Shown: positions 46,307-57,170 of the stretch, piece after piece
Layout of the letters: each line of letters starts with the position of its first letter
Position numbering within the stretch: position 1 is the first letter of the stretch
DNA from: an uncultured bacterium
Lineage (GTDB): Bacteria; Planctomycetota; UBA1135; GCA-002686595
DNA length: 59,412 nt
Assembly (NCBI GenBank): GCA_938075305.1
Contig: CALJGV010000003.1
Span: 1 to 59,412, forward strand
Direction: 5' to 3'
Translations under genes and position numbers: made by a program
Notes under the pieces: model-generated
Told to the model about the DNA's origin: nothing
Database searches by the model: none
What the model saw: only the letters and a program-made list of their open reading frames with translations

Positions 46307-47830
46307 ATGCCCATCCGCCCCAGAACCGTCGCCTCCTGGCTCGTCATGGCCCTGGCGTTGACCTCGGTTGGCCTCGCTGCGCCCCAGCGCGCCGGGAGCC
46401 GCCAGCTCCCCGGCGTCGGCCTACGGACGCTCCTGGGCCGCCCCGGCGGGAACCCCTCGGCCATGACCCCGCAGCGGCTGCGGACGGGCCAAGCCACGAC
46501 CGCGTGGCTCACCAGCATCGCGACTCCCGCGCTCTCCGCCCCCACGCTGATCCCCGGGATCGGGGGGACGGCCTACGTCCTCCGTCTGTTCGTCCCCGCG
46601 ACCGGCAACGAGGAGCTCTTCACCCTCCACGTGCCGGACTCCGCCCCTGGCGTGGCGCGCCCCCTCCTCGTCGGCTTCCACGGCTTCGGCGTCTCGCACC
46701 TCGACTTCTCCTACTACAACACCGACTTCCTCGCGGAGGCCACGGCCCGGGACTGGTTCGTCCTCGCGCCGCTCCAGATCAACCCGGCCCTCAACACCGG
46801 GGACATCAGTTTCGGCTCCGTGGGGAGCCAGCTCAACGTCGAGCGGGTCATGCAGTACGTGATGGCCGAGTGGCCGATCGACCTCGACCGGATCTACGGC
46901 GTCGGCTTCTCCATGGGCGGCGGGAACGCCATGAGCTACGCGGCGCGGCACCGCGACCGTGAGCTCGGCGCCTTCGCCGCCGTCGTCAATCACACCGGCG
47001 CCGTGAACCCCGGGGACGTCTGGCTGCAGGAGCCCGCCATCCGGGGACCGCTGGAGACCACCTTCGGCGGCCCGCCCCCCAGCTTCGAATACCAGCGCTC
47101 CGGCACGGTCGACCTCTCGTTGGCCGACGGGAGCCTGCTGCCTGGCGGCCGCCACATGGCCGTGAACCTCGGCGGGGTCGCGGTCCGGACGCACTACTTC
47201 GTGAACGACCCGAAGTTCTACCTGCGCGACCAGTCCGACCGGCTGAGCCAGTTCATGGCGGCGAGCCCCCACCTCTCCCACGAGCTGATCGTCGACCTCG
47301 GGCCGCCTCCCTGCGTCTCCTTGGGCCTCTCGGGCCACTGCTGGGACCTGCTCGACGAGGAGGACGTCTGCGACTGGCTCGAGCTTCAGAGCCTCGGCGC
47401 CCTGCCCAGCGATGGGTCGGTCCTGGCGGATCGAAGCTGCCGCTGGAACGGCTTCGACGTGGACCTGCGGGTCGGCGGGCAGTTCGCCGCCTTCGACTAC
47501 CACACCCAGTCAGCGACCGGCACCTCGGCCGAGATCGACGTCTACGCACGCGAGAACGTCGGGAGCGTGGGCGTCGACATGGAGGACTTCCAGCTCGGGG
47601 CGGCCTCCTCGATCGACCTCCGGACCTACGCCCTCGATGGGGCTCCGGTCGAACTCGTCCTCACGGGGCTGAGCGGCCCCCCCATGAGCGTGCGCCGGAA
47701 CAACCTCCAGCTCCCCGGCGGCTGCGCCGCCGGCGCGGCCGCGGCGGACTGGTGCTACGATCAGGCGGACGGAACCCTGCGGATGATCGAGCCCTCGGGG
47801 TCGTTCTCCCGCTGGTCCGTGACGCCCTGA
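46307..47830 (+). CDS. Secreted esterase/PHB-depolymerase-like alpha/beta hydrolase, paralogue 1
   Basis: 507 residues with a signal peptide (about 1-24). The catalytic domain shows the [16 protein letters not shown] segment and the nucleophile elbow [11 protein letters not shown] with Ser202, resembling feruloyl-esterase and PHB-depolymerase families. A C-terminal region of about 150 residues is shared with the second paralogue at 48558, is rich in beta strands and ends [12 protein letters not shown]...SRWSV. It contains Cys pairs ([17 protein letters not shown]) suggesting disulfides. Export and a serine nucleophile indicate an extracellular or periplasmic hydrolase; the substrate is unknown. 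Confidence 0.8.
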   Translation: MPIRPRTVASWLVMALALTSVGLAAPQRAGSRQLPGVGLRTLLGRPGGNPSAMTPQRLRTGQATTAWLTSIATPALSAPTLIPGIGGTAYVLRLFVPATGNEELFTLHVPDSAPGVARPLLVGFHGFGVSHLDFSYYNTDFLAEATARDWFVLAPLQINPALNTGDISFGSVGSQLNVERVMQYVMAEWPIDLDRIYGVGFSMGGGNAMSYAARHRDRELGAFAAVVNHTGAVNPGDVWLQEPAIRGPLETTFGGPPPSFEYQRSGTVDLSLADGSLLPGGRHMAVNLGGVAVRTHYFVNDPKFYLRDQSDRLSQFMAASPHLSHELIVDLGPPPCVSLGLSGHCWDLLDEEDVCDWLELQSLGALPSDGSVLADRSCRWNGFDVDLRVGGQFAAFDYHTQSATGTSAEIDVYARENVGSVGVDMEDFQLGAASSIDLRTYALDGAPVELVLTGLSGPPMSVRRNNLQLPGGCAAGAAAADWCYDQADGTLRMIEPSGSFSRWSVTP

Positions 47831-47861
47831 CCGCCGCTCCCCCCATCCCGATCCCCGACCG

Positions 47862-48347
47862 ATGAGCCAACCGCTCACGCCCCGGCCGTTCCGCGTCCTC
47901 GGGGTCCAGCAGATCGCCATCGGCGGCGACGACAAGCGGGCCCTCAGCTCGTTCTGGGGTGACACCCTCGGGATCCCGGCGACCGGGAGCTACCGGAGCG
48001 AACGACACAACGTGGACGAGGACATCCTCACCCTCGGCGAGGGCCCCCACGCCGTCGAACTGGACCTGATGGAGCCGGTGGACCCGACGCGCAGCCCGCG
48101 GGTCAACAGCCCTGCCCTGAACCACATCGGGCTGTGGGTCGACGACCTCCCTGCCGCCGTCGGCTGGCTGCGGGAGCAGGGAGTCCGGGTCCTCGGGGAG
48201 ATCAGCCCGGGAGCCGCCGGTCACGACGTCTGCTTCATCCACCCGCGTGGGAACGAGGCCGCCCCCGTGGGCGCGACCGGCGTCCTGCTCGAGCTGGTCC
48301 AGGCGCCAGCAGACGTCATCGCCGCCCTCGGGGCGTCGCGGGGCTAG
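47862..48347 (+). CDS. VOC-superfamily (glyoxalase/epimerase-like) protein
   Basis: 161 residues with two betaalphabetabetabeta halves typical of the vicinal-oxygen-chelate fold: [15 protein letters not shown] in the first half, [18 protein letters not shown] and LLELVQAP in the second. The likely metal ligands include the His of LNHIG and the Glu of LLELV. It resembles methylmalonyl-CoA epimerase and lactoylglutathione-lyase relatives but cannot be assigned. It sits between the two esterase paralogues, 31 bp after the first. Confidence 0.8.
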   Translation: MSQPLTPRPFRVLGVQQIAIGGDDKRALSSFWGDTLGIPATGSYRSERHNVDEDILTLGEGPHAVELDLMEPVDPTRSPRVNSPALNHIGLWVDDLPAAVGWLREQGVRVLGEISPGAAGHDVCFIHPRGNEAAPVGATGVLLELVQAPADVIAALGASRG

Positions 48348-48557
48348 GGCCGAGCCACCGACCGGTGCCTGCGGCCGCCGGCGCGCGCCCCCCGCCGGCC
48401 TGACGATCCGAGGACGCGGCCGCCGGATACGCCCGGCACACACCTGACCGGAGACCTGGTTCTAGGCTGGGGTGAATGGTGGAGGTTGCTCGCTCGACGC
48501 CGCGCCTCCTCCTCCTGGCACCTGCCCCTGCTGTAAGGCCATCCAGGCCAACCCACC

Positions 48558-50099
48558 ATGCTCCACCTGCTTCGCTACGGGCTGCTCGGCCCGTTCCTGC
48601 TCGCCGCCGTCCCTGCCGTCTCGGCTGCCCAAGTCGACCGCGCCCCCGCCCGCACCTCGACGAGCCTGAGGACCCTGCTGGGTCAAACTGCGGCCCCCGG
48701 CCGCCGTGCCGCGCCCGTCCAACTCCGCAGCAGCGCCGCGAGCGTAGCGTGGGTTCAGCGCATCGCAGTCAACGCGCCAGCGGGCGGCTTGGTGAACAGC
48801 GGATTCACCTCCTGGCTCCTACGCCTGACGGTCCCGGCAACCGGGGCGGAGGAGGTCTTCACGCTGCACGTCCCCGGCACGCCGCTGGGGGTCCCTCGCC
48901 CCCTCCTCGTCGGCTTCCACGGCTTCGGTGTGTCCCACCTCGACTTCTCCTACTTCAACACCGACTTCATTCAGGTAGCCGCCTCCCGGGATTGGCTCGT
49001 CCTCGCGCCGGCCCAGTTCAACCCGGCCACCGGTACCTGGGACAACAGCTGGGCGTCCGCCGCGAGCCAGCTCCACGTTGAGGCCCTCTTGGACTACGTG
49101 ATGAGCCACTGGTCGGTGGACCTTGACAGGATCTACGGCGTCGGCTTCTCCATGGGCGGTGGCAACGCGCTCAGCTACGCCGCGCGCCATCGAGACCGTG
49201 ACCTCGGCGCCTTCGCGGCCGTCATCAATCACACCGGGAGCGTCTGCATCAGCGACGTCTACGCGAACAACCCCCCGTCCGCGACCTGCAACCCAGGTGA
49301 CCTGAATCCGGTGCAAGCGGAGATGCGCGATACTTTCGGCACTCCTCCCCCCTCCTTCGCCTATCAGCGGTCCTCGCTCATCGACCTCGACGCCAACGGT
49401 CAGCTCATCGCCGGCGGTCGGCACATGGCGGTCAACCTCGCGGACGTGCCCGTCCGGACGCACTACAGCAACCTCGACGCCATCGGCTACCTGCGAGAGC
49501 AGAGCATCTCCTTCCACGGCTTCCTCCAGCCGCGACCCGAGATGTCGTCATCACTGATCGTGGAGACCCTATCGGTGTGCCCCTCCGGCTCCTGCTATGC
49601 GCCCTCGGAGCACTGCTGGGACATCCTGGACCCGACGGCCGCTTGTGACTGGCTCAGCCTCCAAACGCTCGAGGCCGCGCCCCCCAGGGGTGAGTTGCTG
49701 GCGGATCGCGACGCCAGGTGGGGTGGGCTGGACGTCGAGCTCCACGAACAAGGGTCGTTCGGAGCCGCCGCCTACGACTTCTCCTCCTTCCCCCCGACCG
49801 TTCAACTCCTGGGGCGTGAGAACCTGAGGCGGGTCACCGCGGATCTCGAGGCCTACGGGCTGGATCCGGACGCTGGGTTCGACCTGGTCACGAGTGGTGC
49901 CGATAGCCTCGGGACCGAGTTCGTCTTCTCGGACGTCTCTGCCCCCCCGCTTCAGGTCACTCGAGGGACCGTCGCCGTGGCGCAGGTGTGCCCCCTTCCC
50001 GTCGGCACCAAGCCTCCCGCCTGGTGCTACGACGCCGCGACCCGCGAGCTGCGGATCTGGGAGGGCGGGGCCGGTTCGGTGAGCTGGCGAATTCGCTGA
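48558..50099 (+). CDS. Secreted esterase/PHB-depolymerase-like alpha/beta hydrolase, paralogue 2
   Basis: 513 residues with a signal peptide (about 1-24, ending SAAQ). Homologous to the protein at 46307 over the full length: [21 protein letters not shown], the nucleophile elbow [11 protein letters not shown] with Ser198, [18 protein letters not shown] and the C-terminal WCYDAATRELRI. An insert with CISDVYANNPPSATC after INHTGSV adds a probable disulfide loop. The two genes flank a VOC gene, pointing to a local duplication. Preceded by 210 bp with no gene. Confidence 0.8.
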   Translation: MLHLLRYGLLGPFLLAAVPAVSAAQVDRAPARTSTSLRTLLGQTAAPGRRAAPVQLRSSAASVAWVQRIAVNAPAGGLVNSGFTSWLLRLTVPATGAEEVFTLHVPGTPLGVPRPLLVGFHGFGVSHLDFSYFNTDFIQVAASRDWLVLAPAQFNPATGTWDNSWASAASQLHVEALLDYVMSHWSVDLDRIYGVGFSMGGGNALSYAARHRDRDLGAFAAVINHTGSVCISDVYANNPPSATCNPGDLNPVQAEMRDTFGTPPPSFAYQRSSLIDLDANGQLIAGGRHMAVNLADVPVRTHYSNLDAIGYLREQSISFHGFLQPRPEMSSSLIVETLSVCPSGSCYAPSEHCWDILDPTAACDWLSLQTLEAAPPRGELLADRDARWGGLDVELHEQGSFGAAAYDFSSFPPTVQLLGRENLRRVTADLEAYGLDPDAGFDLVTSGADSLGTEFVFSDVSAPPLQVTRGTVAVAQVCPLPVGTKPPAWCYDAATRELRIWEGGAGSVSWRIR

Positions 50100-50127
50100 G
50101 CCCGGGGGCCCCAGCCCACCAGAGAGA

Positions 50128-50613
50128 TCAAGGCCGCGCCCAGCGCCCGACCTGTCCCCCGGCCTCGATGGTCACGGCGATGAGTTCGGATTCTCCGGGG
50201 ATGCACTCGCCTTCCGCGTTCACCATGAAGTGCCGGTTTGGAACATCGTGGCTGAAGACGAACTCCACCGACTCTCCCGGCCCCAGCGTCGACCTGCCGA
50301 AGGGGTCAGTACCCTCCCAGAACCCCCGGTGCACCAGGAGCTTCTTGAGGTCGCATCGGAACTCGTCGTTGAAGATCAGGTTCGCCTCGGTGAGATCTTC
50401 TTCGGCGCCGTTCGTGATCACGAGGTGGTGCCCGAGGTGCCCCCAGAGGTCTGGACCAGAGCTTCCGGTCACGCGGACATCCTCGAGCGCCGTCTGTCCA
50501 TCATGAACGAAGCCGAAGGGGGTGCGGGAACCACCGCAGCTCCCCAGGGCAAGCGCGCCGAGGAGGAGCGCCGCGAGGATGCTCGAGGAGGGCCGGGGCG
50601 TACTGCTGCTCAT
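50128..50613 (-). CDS. Putative lipoprotein
   Basis: 161 residues with a lipoprotein signal (LLLGALALGSC, Cys26 followed by GG). The mature part is beta-rich: VTGSSG, LWGHLGHHLVITNGAEEDL, ESVEFVFSHD and an LIAVTIEAGG end, like small sandwich domains. No family recognised. It converges with the second esterase gene 28 bp away. Confidence 0.6.
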   Translation of the reverse strand: MSSSTPRPSSSILAALLLGALALGSCGGSRTPFGFVHDGQTALEDVRVTGSSGPDLWGHLGHHLVITNGAEEDLTEANLIFNDEFRCDLKKLLVHRGFWEGTDPFGRSTLGPGESVEFVFSHDVPNRHFMVNAEGECIPGESELIAVTIEAGGQVGRWARP

Positions 50614-50726
50614 GATGGAGGTCGCGAGTCAGGGGTGGGCTCGAGCGGTCAAGCGTTCCGGATGAAGCTAACAGGGGCTCAGGAACTTTGCCCGAGAGTA
50701 CTCGCGCACGCGACGCAGAGCACCGG

Positions 50727-51068
50727 TCAGATCGCCGTCCCGCCGGACTCGCCCGTGCGGATCCGGATGCACTGCTGCAGCTCGGTGACGAAGATCTTCC
50801 CGTCGCCGATCTCGCCCTCGCCGCGGCGGGCCGCGTCGAGGATCGCGTCGACGGTCACCTGGGCGAACTCGTCGTTGCAGGCGATGTCGACCCGGATCTT
50901 CGGCACGAGCTCGGGGCCGACCTCGAGCCCGCGGTAGATCTCCAGGCTCTCTGCCTGCCCCCTACCCGAGCAGCGCGTGACCGTGATGCGAGTGATGTCC
51001 GCCTTGATGAGCGCCTGCCGGACCTGGTCCAAACGCTCGGGGCAGATGATGGCGGTGATGAGCTTCAT
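50727..51068 (-). CDS. glnK: P-II nitrogen regulatory protein
   Basis: 113 residues. The PII trimer signal protein senses 2-oxoglutarate and ADP/ATP and gates Amt. B-loop and C-loop sequences GEIGDGKIFV and IRIRTGE are conserved. The T-loop reads RGQAESLEIYRGLEVGPELVPK: Tyr45 matches E. coli Tyr46, but the uridylylated Tyr51 position is Val50. Hence UMP modification as in Enterobacteria is unlikely; several other phyla share this loop type. A strong Shine-Dalgarno AGGAGG lies 8 nt upstream of the ATG, unlike most genes here. It follows amt after 20 bp. Confidence 0.95.
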   Translation of the reverse strand: MKLITAIICPERLDQVRQALIKADITRITVTRCSGRGQAESLEIYRGLEVGPELVPKIRVDIACNDEFAQVTVDAILDAARRGEGEIGDGKIFVTELQQCIRIRTGESGGTAI

Positions 51069-51076
51069 GGTGGGTT

Positions 51077-51082
51077 CCTCCT
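51077..51082 (-). promoter_or_regulatory. Shine-Dalgarno site of glnK
   Basis: AGGAGG on the minus strand, 8 nt before the ATG. It is a canonical ribosome-binding site, in contrast with the weak or absent sites at most starts in the window. Confidence 0.75.
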
Positions 51083-51088
51083 GCTCGC

Positions 51089-52351
<1,263 letters not shown>

Positions 52352-52700
52352 GGCGCGAAGAACAACGGAGACAGGAGCGGTTCCTGCACTCGCGGATGGG
52401 GCAGGGCCCCTGGGGCCCTCGCGGTGCGCTGGGTGGAGTGTCCCAACCTGTCGGGGCCCCTTGGAGGGGCTCCCGCGCAGAAGCCCCCTGGGAGCGACAT
52501 CGAACCGCGGGTTTCTTGTCGCGGACTGAGCCCGCCCCGCTCGGACTCGCCCCCGAGCCGAGGTGGCCCAGGATGAGCCTGCAGCCCCGAGCAGGGGCCC
52601 TGCGGCCCCATTCGCCCATCAGTACAGGCTAATTAATTAGGCGAAAACCCCTACGGCCGCTTCAGCCTCGCCGCCGGGCTCTCGATAGCCAGGGTGAGAG
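52352..52700. promoter_or_regulatory. 349-bp divergent promoter region with AT-rich palindrome
   Basis: No gene is supported. It separates the divergent amt and histidine-kinase genes. CTAATTAATTAG (52629-52640) is a perfect 12-bp palindrome in otherwise GC-rich sequence, about 60 bp before the kinase start, and may be a promoter element or operator. No NtrC/sigma-54 signature was recognised. Confidence 0.5.
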
Positions 52701-54635
52701 ATGGAGCACCTCATCCAACAAGCTGATCGGCTCTTCGAAATCGGTCCCGTCTCCCTTGTTCGGTGGCGCGAGGAAGGCGGCCGCAGGATCACGAAGGCCT
52801 CTGGAGAGCTCGGGAGGCAGCTGGAGAAGCTAGGCGTGGAACGTCTGGATGACGTCCTTGGCAGCGACGACGGGAGCCGCCTGGAGGCCGCCTTGGCGGG
52901 GCTCCCGGGGAATCTGGGGAGCCTGGACCTCGGGCCTGTTCGCCTGGACCTGGGAGATGCGGAGCCGGCCTGGTTCCACCTCACCGCGGTCGTGGACGAG
53001 TCGGAGGCGTCGCAGCAGCAGGTGACCGCCACCTTCGTGGACATCAACGGGCTGAAGGGCTCTGAGCGGGCCCTCAAGGAGAAGTCGGAACGGCTGGAGT
53101 TGGTGATCGAGGGAACCCGGCTCGGGACCTGGGACTGGAACCCCCAGACCGGCGACGTCTGTTTCAACGAGCAGTGGGCCGAGATGCTCGGCTACCGCAT
53201 CGACGAGGTCTCCTTCCGCCTCGAGGAGTGGGAGTCGCGGGTTCACCCCGACGACCTCGAACCCTGCTATGCGGCCATCAAGGCCCACCTTGCGGGAGAG
53301 ACCGCCTTCTACGAGAACGTCCACCGCATGAGGCACCGGGACGGGCACTGGGTCCACATCCTCGACCGCGGCCGGGTGGTCAAGCGAGACGCCCAGGAGC
53401 GCCCGATCCGCTTCACCGGGACACACACGGACATCTCACCCCAGCGCGAGGCTGAACTCGCGGCGCAGGCAGCCAGCAAGATCAAGTCGGAGTTCCTCGC
53501 GACCATGAGTCACGAGATTCGAACCCCGCTAGGAGGGATGATGGGGCTGGTGGAGGTGCTCGAGTCCACCTCCGTCTCCCCCACCCAGCGCGAGAACATG
53601 GAGCTCATCAAGCGGTGTGGTGAGCATCTGGGGTTCGTACTCGACGAGGTCCTCGAGCTGACCCGACTGGAGTCGAGGAAGCTGGAGCTCCGGGAGGAGC
53701 CCTTCGAGGTCGCCGCGCTCGCCCAGGATCTCCACCGGCTCTTCCTCGCCGAGGCATGGAAGAAGGGCCTCGAGCTAGGTCTCGACGTCGAGGTAGCCGG
53801 GGCCGCCCGGTGGATCGGAGATCGCCACCGGATCCACCAGGTCCTCACCAACCTGCTCTCCAATGCCATCAAGTTCACGGACGAGGGGCGCGTCGGGCTC
53901 CGCGTCCGGCTGGATCCCGATTCGGCGCGGCTCTGCGCTGCCGTGGAGGACACGGGACGGGGCATCAGAGACCTCGACAAGATCTGGGAGAGCTTCCAGC
54001 AGGAGGACACCTCGATCGCCGCCACCTACGGCGGGAGCGGGCTGGGGCTGACCATCACAAAGAAGCTCATTCACCTGATGGGCGGCGATATCCAGGTCGA
54101 GAGCAACGCCGGCGAAGGGAGCCGCTTCACGTTCTCGATCCCGGTCCGGCCGGCGCCCCCCCTGGCGACCGAGCCCGCAGAAGGGCCCGCAGAAGGGCCC
54201 GCCCCCTCCGGACCGCGTTCCCGCGGCCAGGGAGAGGCCAGCGGCGCAACGGCGGAGTTCTCCGCCCTGCGCGTCCTCGCGGCGGACGACAACCAGATCA
54301 ACCGGAGGATCTTCCGGCACTTCCTAGACCAGCTTGGGGTCGACTTCGAGCTGGTAAGAAATGGCGAAGAAGCGATCAAGGCCGCGGCGAGCCGCCCCTT
54401 CGACCTGATCCTTCTGGACCTTCAAATGCCGAAGCGCAATGGTCTCAGCGCGGCAGAGGCGATCAGGGCGCGGTCCACCACCCACTCCGAGCGCATCATC
54501 GCGGTCACCGCCGATGTCCTAAGCACCGTGCAGCTCGAAGGGGGCCAGAGCCCCTTCGATGCTGTGGTGACCAAGCCATTCTCCTTCGAAGACATCAGAG
54601 CGCAGCTGCTCGCCGTCAACGCCCGCCGACCCTGA
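52701..54635 (+). CDS. Hybrid histidine kinase, PAS-HisKA-HATPase-REC
   Basis: 644 residues with no membrane segment, hence probably cytoplasmic. A weakly defined sensor region (1-130) precedes a PAS_3 fold (about 134-250; LGTWDWNPQTGDVCFN). The phosphorylated His271 is in MSHEIRTPLGG. The ATPase has NLLSNAIKF, DTGRGI and GGSGLGLTI. A Pro/Glu-rich linker with a duplicated 12-bp unit (54177-54200) leads to a receiver with Asp573 (LILLDLQMP) and VVTKPFS. It is followed after 19 bp by a cysteine hydrolase and a second hybrid kinase. Ligand and output are unknown. Confidence 0.92.
   Translation: MEHLIQQADRLFEIGPVSLVRWREEGGRRITKASGELGRQLEKLGVERLDDVLGSDDGSRLEAALAGLPGNLGSLDLGPVRLDLGDAEPAWFHLTAVVDESEASQQQVTATFVDINGLKGSERALKEKSERLELVIEGTRLGTWDWNPQTGDVCFNEQWAEMLGYRIDEVSFRLEEWESRVHPDDLEPCYAAIKAHLAGETAFYENVHRMRHRDGHWVHILDRGRVVKRDAQERPIRFTGTHTDISPQREAELAAQAASKIKSEFLATMSHEIRTPLGGMMGLVEVLESTSVSPTQRENMELIKRCGEHLGFVLDEVLELTRLESRKLELREEPFEVAALAQDLHRLFLAEAWKKGLELGLDVEVAGAARWIGDRHRIHQVLTNLLSNAIKFTDEGRVGLRVRLDPDSARLCAAVEDTGRGIRDLDKIWESFQQEDTSIAATYGGSGLGLTITKKLIHLMGGDIQVESNAGEGSRFTFSIPVRPAPPLATEPAEGPAEGPAPSGPRSRGQGEASGATAEFSALRVLAADDNQINRRIFRHFLDQLGVDFELVRNGEEAIKAAASRPFDLILLDLQMPKRNGLSAAEAIRARSTTHSERIIAVTADVLSTVQLEGGQSPFDAVVTKPFSFEDIRAQLLAVNARRP
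54177..54200 (+). repeat. 12-bp tandem duplication inside kinase linker
   Basis: GCAGAAGGGCCC occurs twice in a row (54177-54188 and 54189-54200), giving an AEGP repeat in the flexible linker between ATPase and receiver domains. Length variation at this site would not break the frame. Confidence 0.7.
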
Positions 54636-54654
54636 ACCTCCCACGATCACTCCC

Positions 54655-55275
54655 ATGTCGACCCCTCGCCGCTCAGCCATCCTCCTGATCGGATTCCAGA
54701 ACGACTACTTCTCTCCCGATGGCGTCATGCACTCGGTGATCGAGGAGAACGCCCGCGAGAACGACGTCCTCGCGAACACCATGAGCGTGCTGGACGCATT
54801 CTTGGACTCGGAGACCCCGATCATCAACCTGCCGATCCACTTCAGCCCCGACTACGAGGAGCTGAGCCAGCCGACGGGCCTCCTCGCGGCGATTCGCGAC
54901 GCCGGGGCCTTCCGGCGGGACACCAAGGGGGGCCAGACCATTCCGGAGCTGCTCGAATACGGGGATCGGATCCAACACCTCTCGGGCAAGACGAGCTTCA
55001 ACGCCTTCCTGGGCACCGACCTCGACGGGCACCTGCGTGATGCCGGGGTGGATCACGTGATCGTCACCGGCGTGGTCACCTCGATCTGCATCGACTCCAC
55101 GGCGCGGGCCGCCGCCGAGCGGGGCTTCGCGGTCACGATCGTGAGCGACGCATCCGCCGGCCGGAACGACACGGAGCACGAGTTCTACTGCGAGAGCATC
55201 TTCCCCCTCTACGCCGAGGTGGTCAGGACCAAGGACTTACTCGGCCATGCAACCGATTCCGAGATCGCCCGCTGA
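54655..55275 (+). CDS. Cysteine hydrolase, isochorismatase family
   Basis: 206 residues. The catalytic triad is D17 (LIGFQNDYF), K112 (LSGKTSFNAF) and C145 (GVVTSICIDSTARAA). Members hydrolyse amides or thioesters such as nicotinamide, N-carbamoylsarcosine and ureidoacrylate, or isochorismate. The cis-peptide motif GVVTS precedes the nucleophile. The substrate is not readable. It overlaps the following kinase by 29 bp and follows another kinase by 19 bp, so it is probably controlled or used in the same pathway. Confidence 0.9.
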   Translation: MSTPRRSAILLIGFQNDYFSPDGVMHSVIEENARENDVLANTMSVLDAFLDSETPIINLPIHFSPDYEELSQPTGLLAAIRDAGAFRRDTKGGQTIPELLEYGDRIQHLSGKTSFNAFLGTDLDGHLRDAGVDHVIVTGVVTSICIDSTARAAAERGFAVTIVSDASAGRNDTEHEFYCESIFPLYAEVVRTKDLLGHATDSEIAR

Positions 55276-56890
55276 GGAGCGGGAGATCCTCCTGCAGGAG
55301 GTCGAGGCGCTCCAGACTCGAATCGGAGCCCTGGAGTCGCTTCTCGCCGACGAGATCACGGCCAAGGCGTCGCTCTTCCGGACCGTCACCGAGCACCAGG
55401 GCCGCTACGTCGACCTGGTCGAGTCCGCCCCGTGGATCGTCACCCGGGTCGACAGCCGGGGCTGCTACATCGACTCCAACTCGTACTTCGCCCGCAGCCT
55501 GGGTATGAAGACAGGGGAGGTGCTCGATCGGGCCGTGGGCTCCCTTGGCGAGGGTCCGGCCTGGAGCGAGGCGGTCTCCTCCTTCGCAGCCTCCAGCCTT
55601 TACCGCTCCGAGCCCTGCTCGGTCCCGGTGTGCGTGAACGGAGAGGAGCGCTCCTTCCTTCTGATGATGTACCGGCCGAAGGCCGGGCCAAGCTTCACCA
55701 TCCTCGCCCTCGACCAGACGGACCGGGACCAGGCGCTCGCGAGGGCGGAGGCCTCCGCCGAGGACAAGGCCATGTTCCTCGCGGTCATGAGCCACGAGCT
55801 GCGGACCCCGATGAACGGCGTCCTCGGCCTGGCCGCCCTCCTCAAGAACACCAACCTCGATGAGGAGCAAGCCGACCTGGTCTCCACCATCGAGAAGACC
55901 GGGACGACGCTGGTCAGAATCATCAACGACGTCCTGGACCTCAGCAAGGCCGAGAATGGCGCCATGGAGTTCGAGAGCGCTCCCTTCTCGGTCGAGGCCA
56001 TCGTCCGATCGGTGGTTGCGCCCCTTGGGGCGGCCGCGCGCCAGTCCTCGGCGCGGCTGGAGGCGGCGTTCGGCGAGGGCCTCCCACAACTCGTCCTCGG
56101 CGACCAGCACCGGATCCAGCAGGTCCTCACCAACCTCGCAGGGAACGCCCTCAAGTTCGCTCCGGGAGGACTGGTGCGGGTCGAGGTCGAGCAAGGCCCC
56201 GATGAGGGCGACGACGTGGCGCTGACCTTCAGGGTCGTCGACGACGGGATCGGCATCGAGCCCGCAGAGCTGGACCGCCTGTTCGAGGCTTTCACCCAGG
56301 CAGACTCGAGCGTGAGTCGACACTACGGCGGGACCGGGCTCGGTCTGACGATCTCCAAGCTGCTCGTGGAAGGAATGGGCGGCCAGCTCTCCGCCCGTAG
56401 TACGCCGGGCGAGGGCTCCTCCTTCGAGTTCACCCTGGGGTTCGAGCTAGCGGAGGAACATCCATCCCCCCCCCTCCCCGCCGCCGACGCAGCACTCCCC
56501 GCGACGGGCCCGATGCGGGTCCTCGTCGCCGAGGACAACCTCGTCAACCAGCGCGTGGCCCGCGGCATGCTGGAGATCCTCGGGCACAAGGTCCAGGTCG
56601 TGTCCAACGGGATGGAGGCGGTCGCGGCGGCCAGGGGTGGTGGGATCGACCTCATCCTCATGGACGTGAACATGCCCGTCCTCGATGGCCTGGAGGCCAC
56701 GCGCCGCATCCGGGAGGCTGCGGGTCCGGAGCACGAGCTCCCCATCGTCGCGCTCACCGCGAACGCGATCGAGGGGGACCAGCAGGTCTGTCTCGATGCT
56801 GGCATGGACCACTACCTCCCCAAGCCGTTCGCGAAGGAACAGCTGGCCGGGGCGATCCAGCGCGTCGCCGCCCGCCGGCCCCTGGGCTGA
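55247..56890 (+). CDS. Hybrid histidine kinase, PAS-HisKA-HATPase-REC
   Basis: 547 residues with no membrane segment. A coiled-coil start (EEREILLQEVEALQTRI) leads to a PAS domain (about 45-165). The kinase has His183 (MSHELRTPMNG), NLAGNALKF, VVDDGIGI and GGTGLGLTI. The receiver has Asp473 (LILMDVNMP) and LPKPFAK. The ATG lies inside the hydrolase gene, with a 29-bp overlap. Compared with the kinase at 52701 it lacks the extra N-terminal region. The pair is probably functionally linked, as no separate output protein is nearby. Confidence 0.92.
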   Translation: MQPIPRSPAEEREILLQEVEALQTRIGALESLLADEITAKASLFRTVTEHQGRYVDLVESAPWIVTRVDSRGCYIDSNSYFARSLGMKTGEVLDRAVGSLGEGPAWSEAVSSFAASSLYRSEPCSVPVCVNGEERSFLLMMYRPKAGPSFTILALDQTDRDQALARAEASAEDKAMFLAVMSHELRTPMNGVLGLAALLKNTNLDEEQADLVSTIEKTGTTLVRIINDVLDLSKAENGAMEFESAPFSVEAIVRSVVAPLGAAARQSSARLEAAFGEGLPQLVLGDQHRIQQVLTNLAGNALKFAPGGLVRVEVEQGPDEGDDVALTFRVVDDGIGIEPAELDRLFEAFTQADSSVSRHYGGTGLGLTISKLLVEGMGGQLSARSTPGEGSSFEFTLGFELAEEHPSPPLPAADAALPATGPMRVLVAEDNLVNQRVARGMLEILGHKVQVVSNGMEAVAAARGGGIDLILMDVNMPVLDGLEATRRIREAAGPEHELPIVALTANAIEGDQQVCLDAGMDHYLPKPFAKEQLAGAIQRVAARRPLG

Positions 56891-56946
56891 CCGGTCCCGG
56901 GGCTTCGCCGCCAGATCTGCCTCCAGTCCAGGATTGATCCAGCGGA

Positions 56947-56975
56947 GAGACGCCTTCCAAGGGGGGGGGCGTCTC
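56947..56975 (+). terminator. Hairpin after the second kinase, with G9 loop
   Basis: GAGACGCC (56947-56954) pairs with GGCGTCTC (56968-56975), 8 bp, with a 13-nt loop containing most of a G9 tract (56961-56969). It lies 56 bp after the kinase stop, with no T-run. A terminator role is likely from position; the homopolymer may vary in length. Confidence 0.5.
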
Positions 56976-57170
56976 GCCCTAGGACGAGGGCTGATTTATG
57001 GGCGGCAGATCCATGCGACGAATCGCGTGCGGTACACTTTGTAGGTTGTCACGGCGTCGCCCGCCGACGCTGGGTTTCCATTAGGGAACACCCGCAGCGC
57101 CTCCAGTGGGTCCGCCCGCTGCGTTCGTCCGTTACCTGCCCTTTTTTTTCCCCCAGCCACCGAGAGCATC

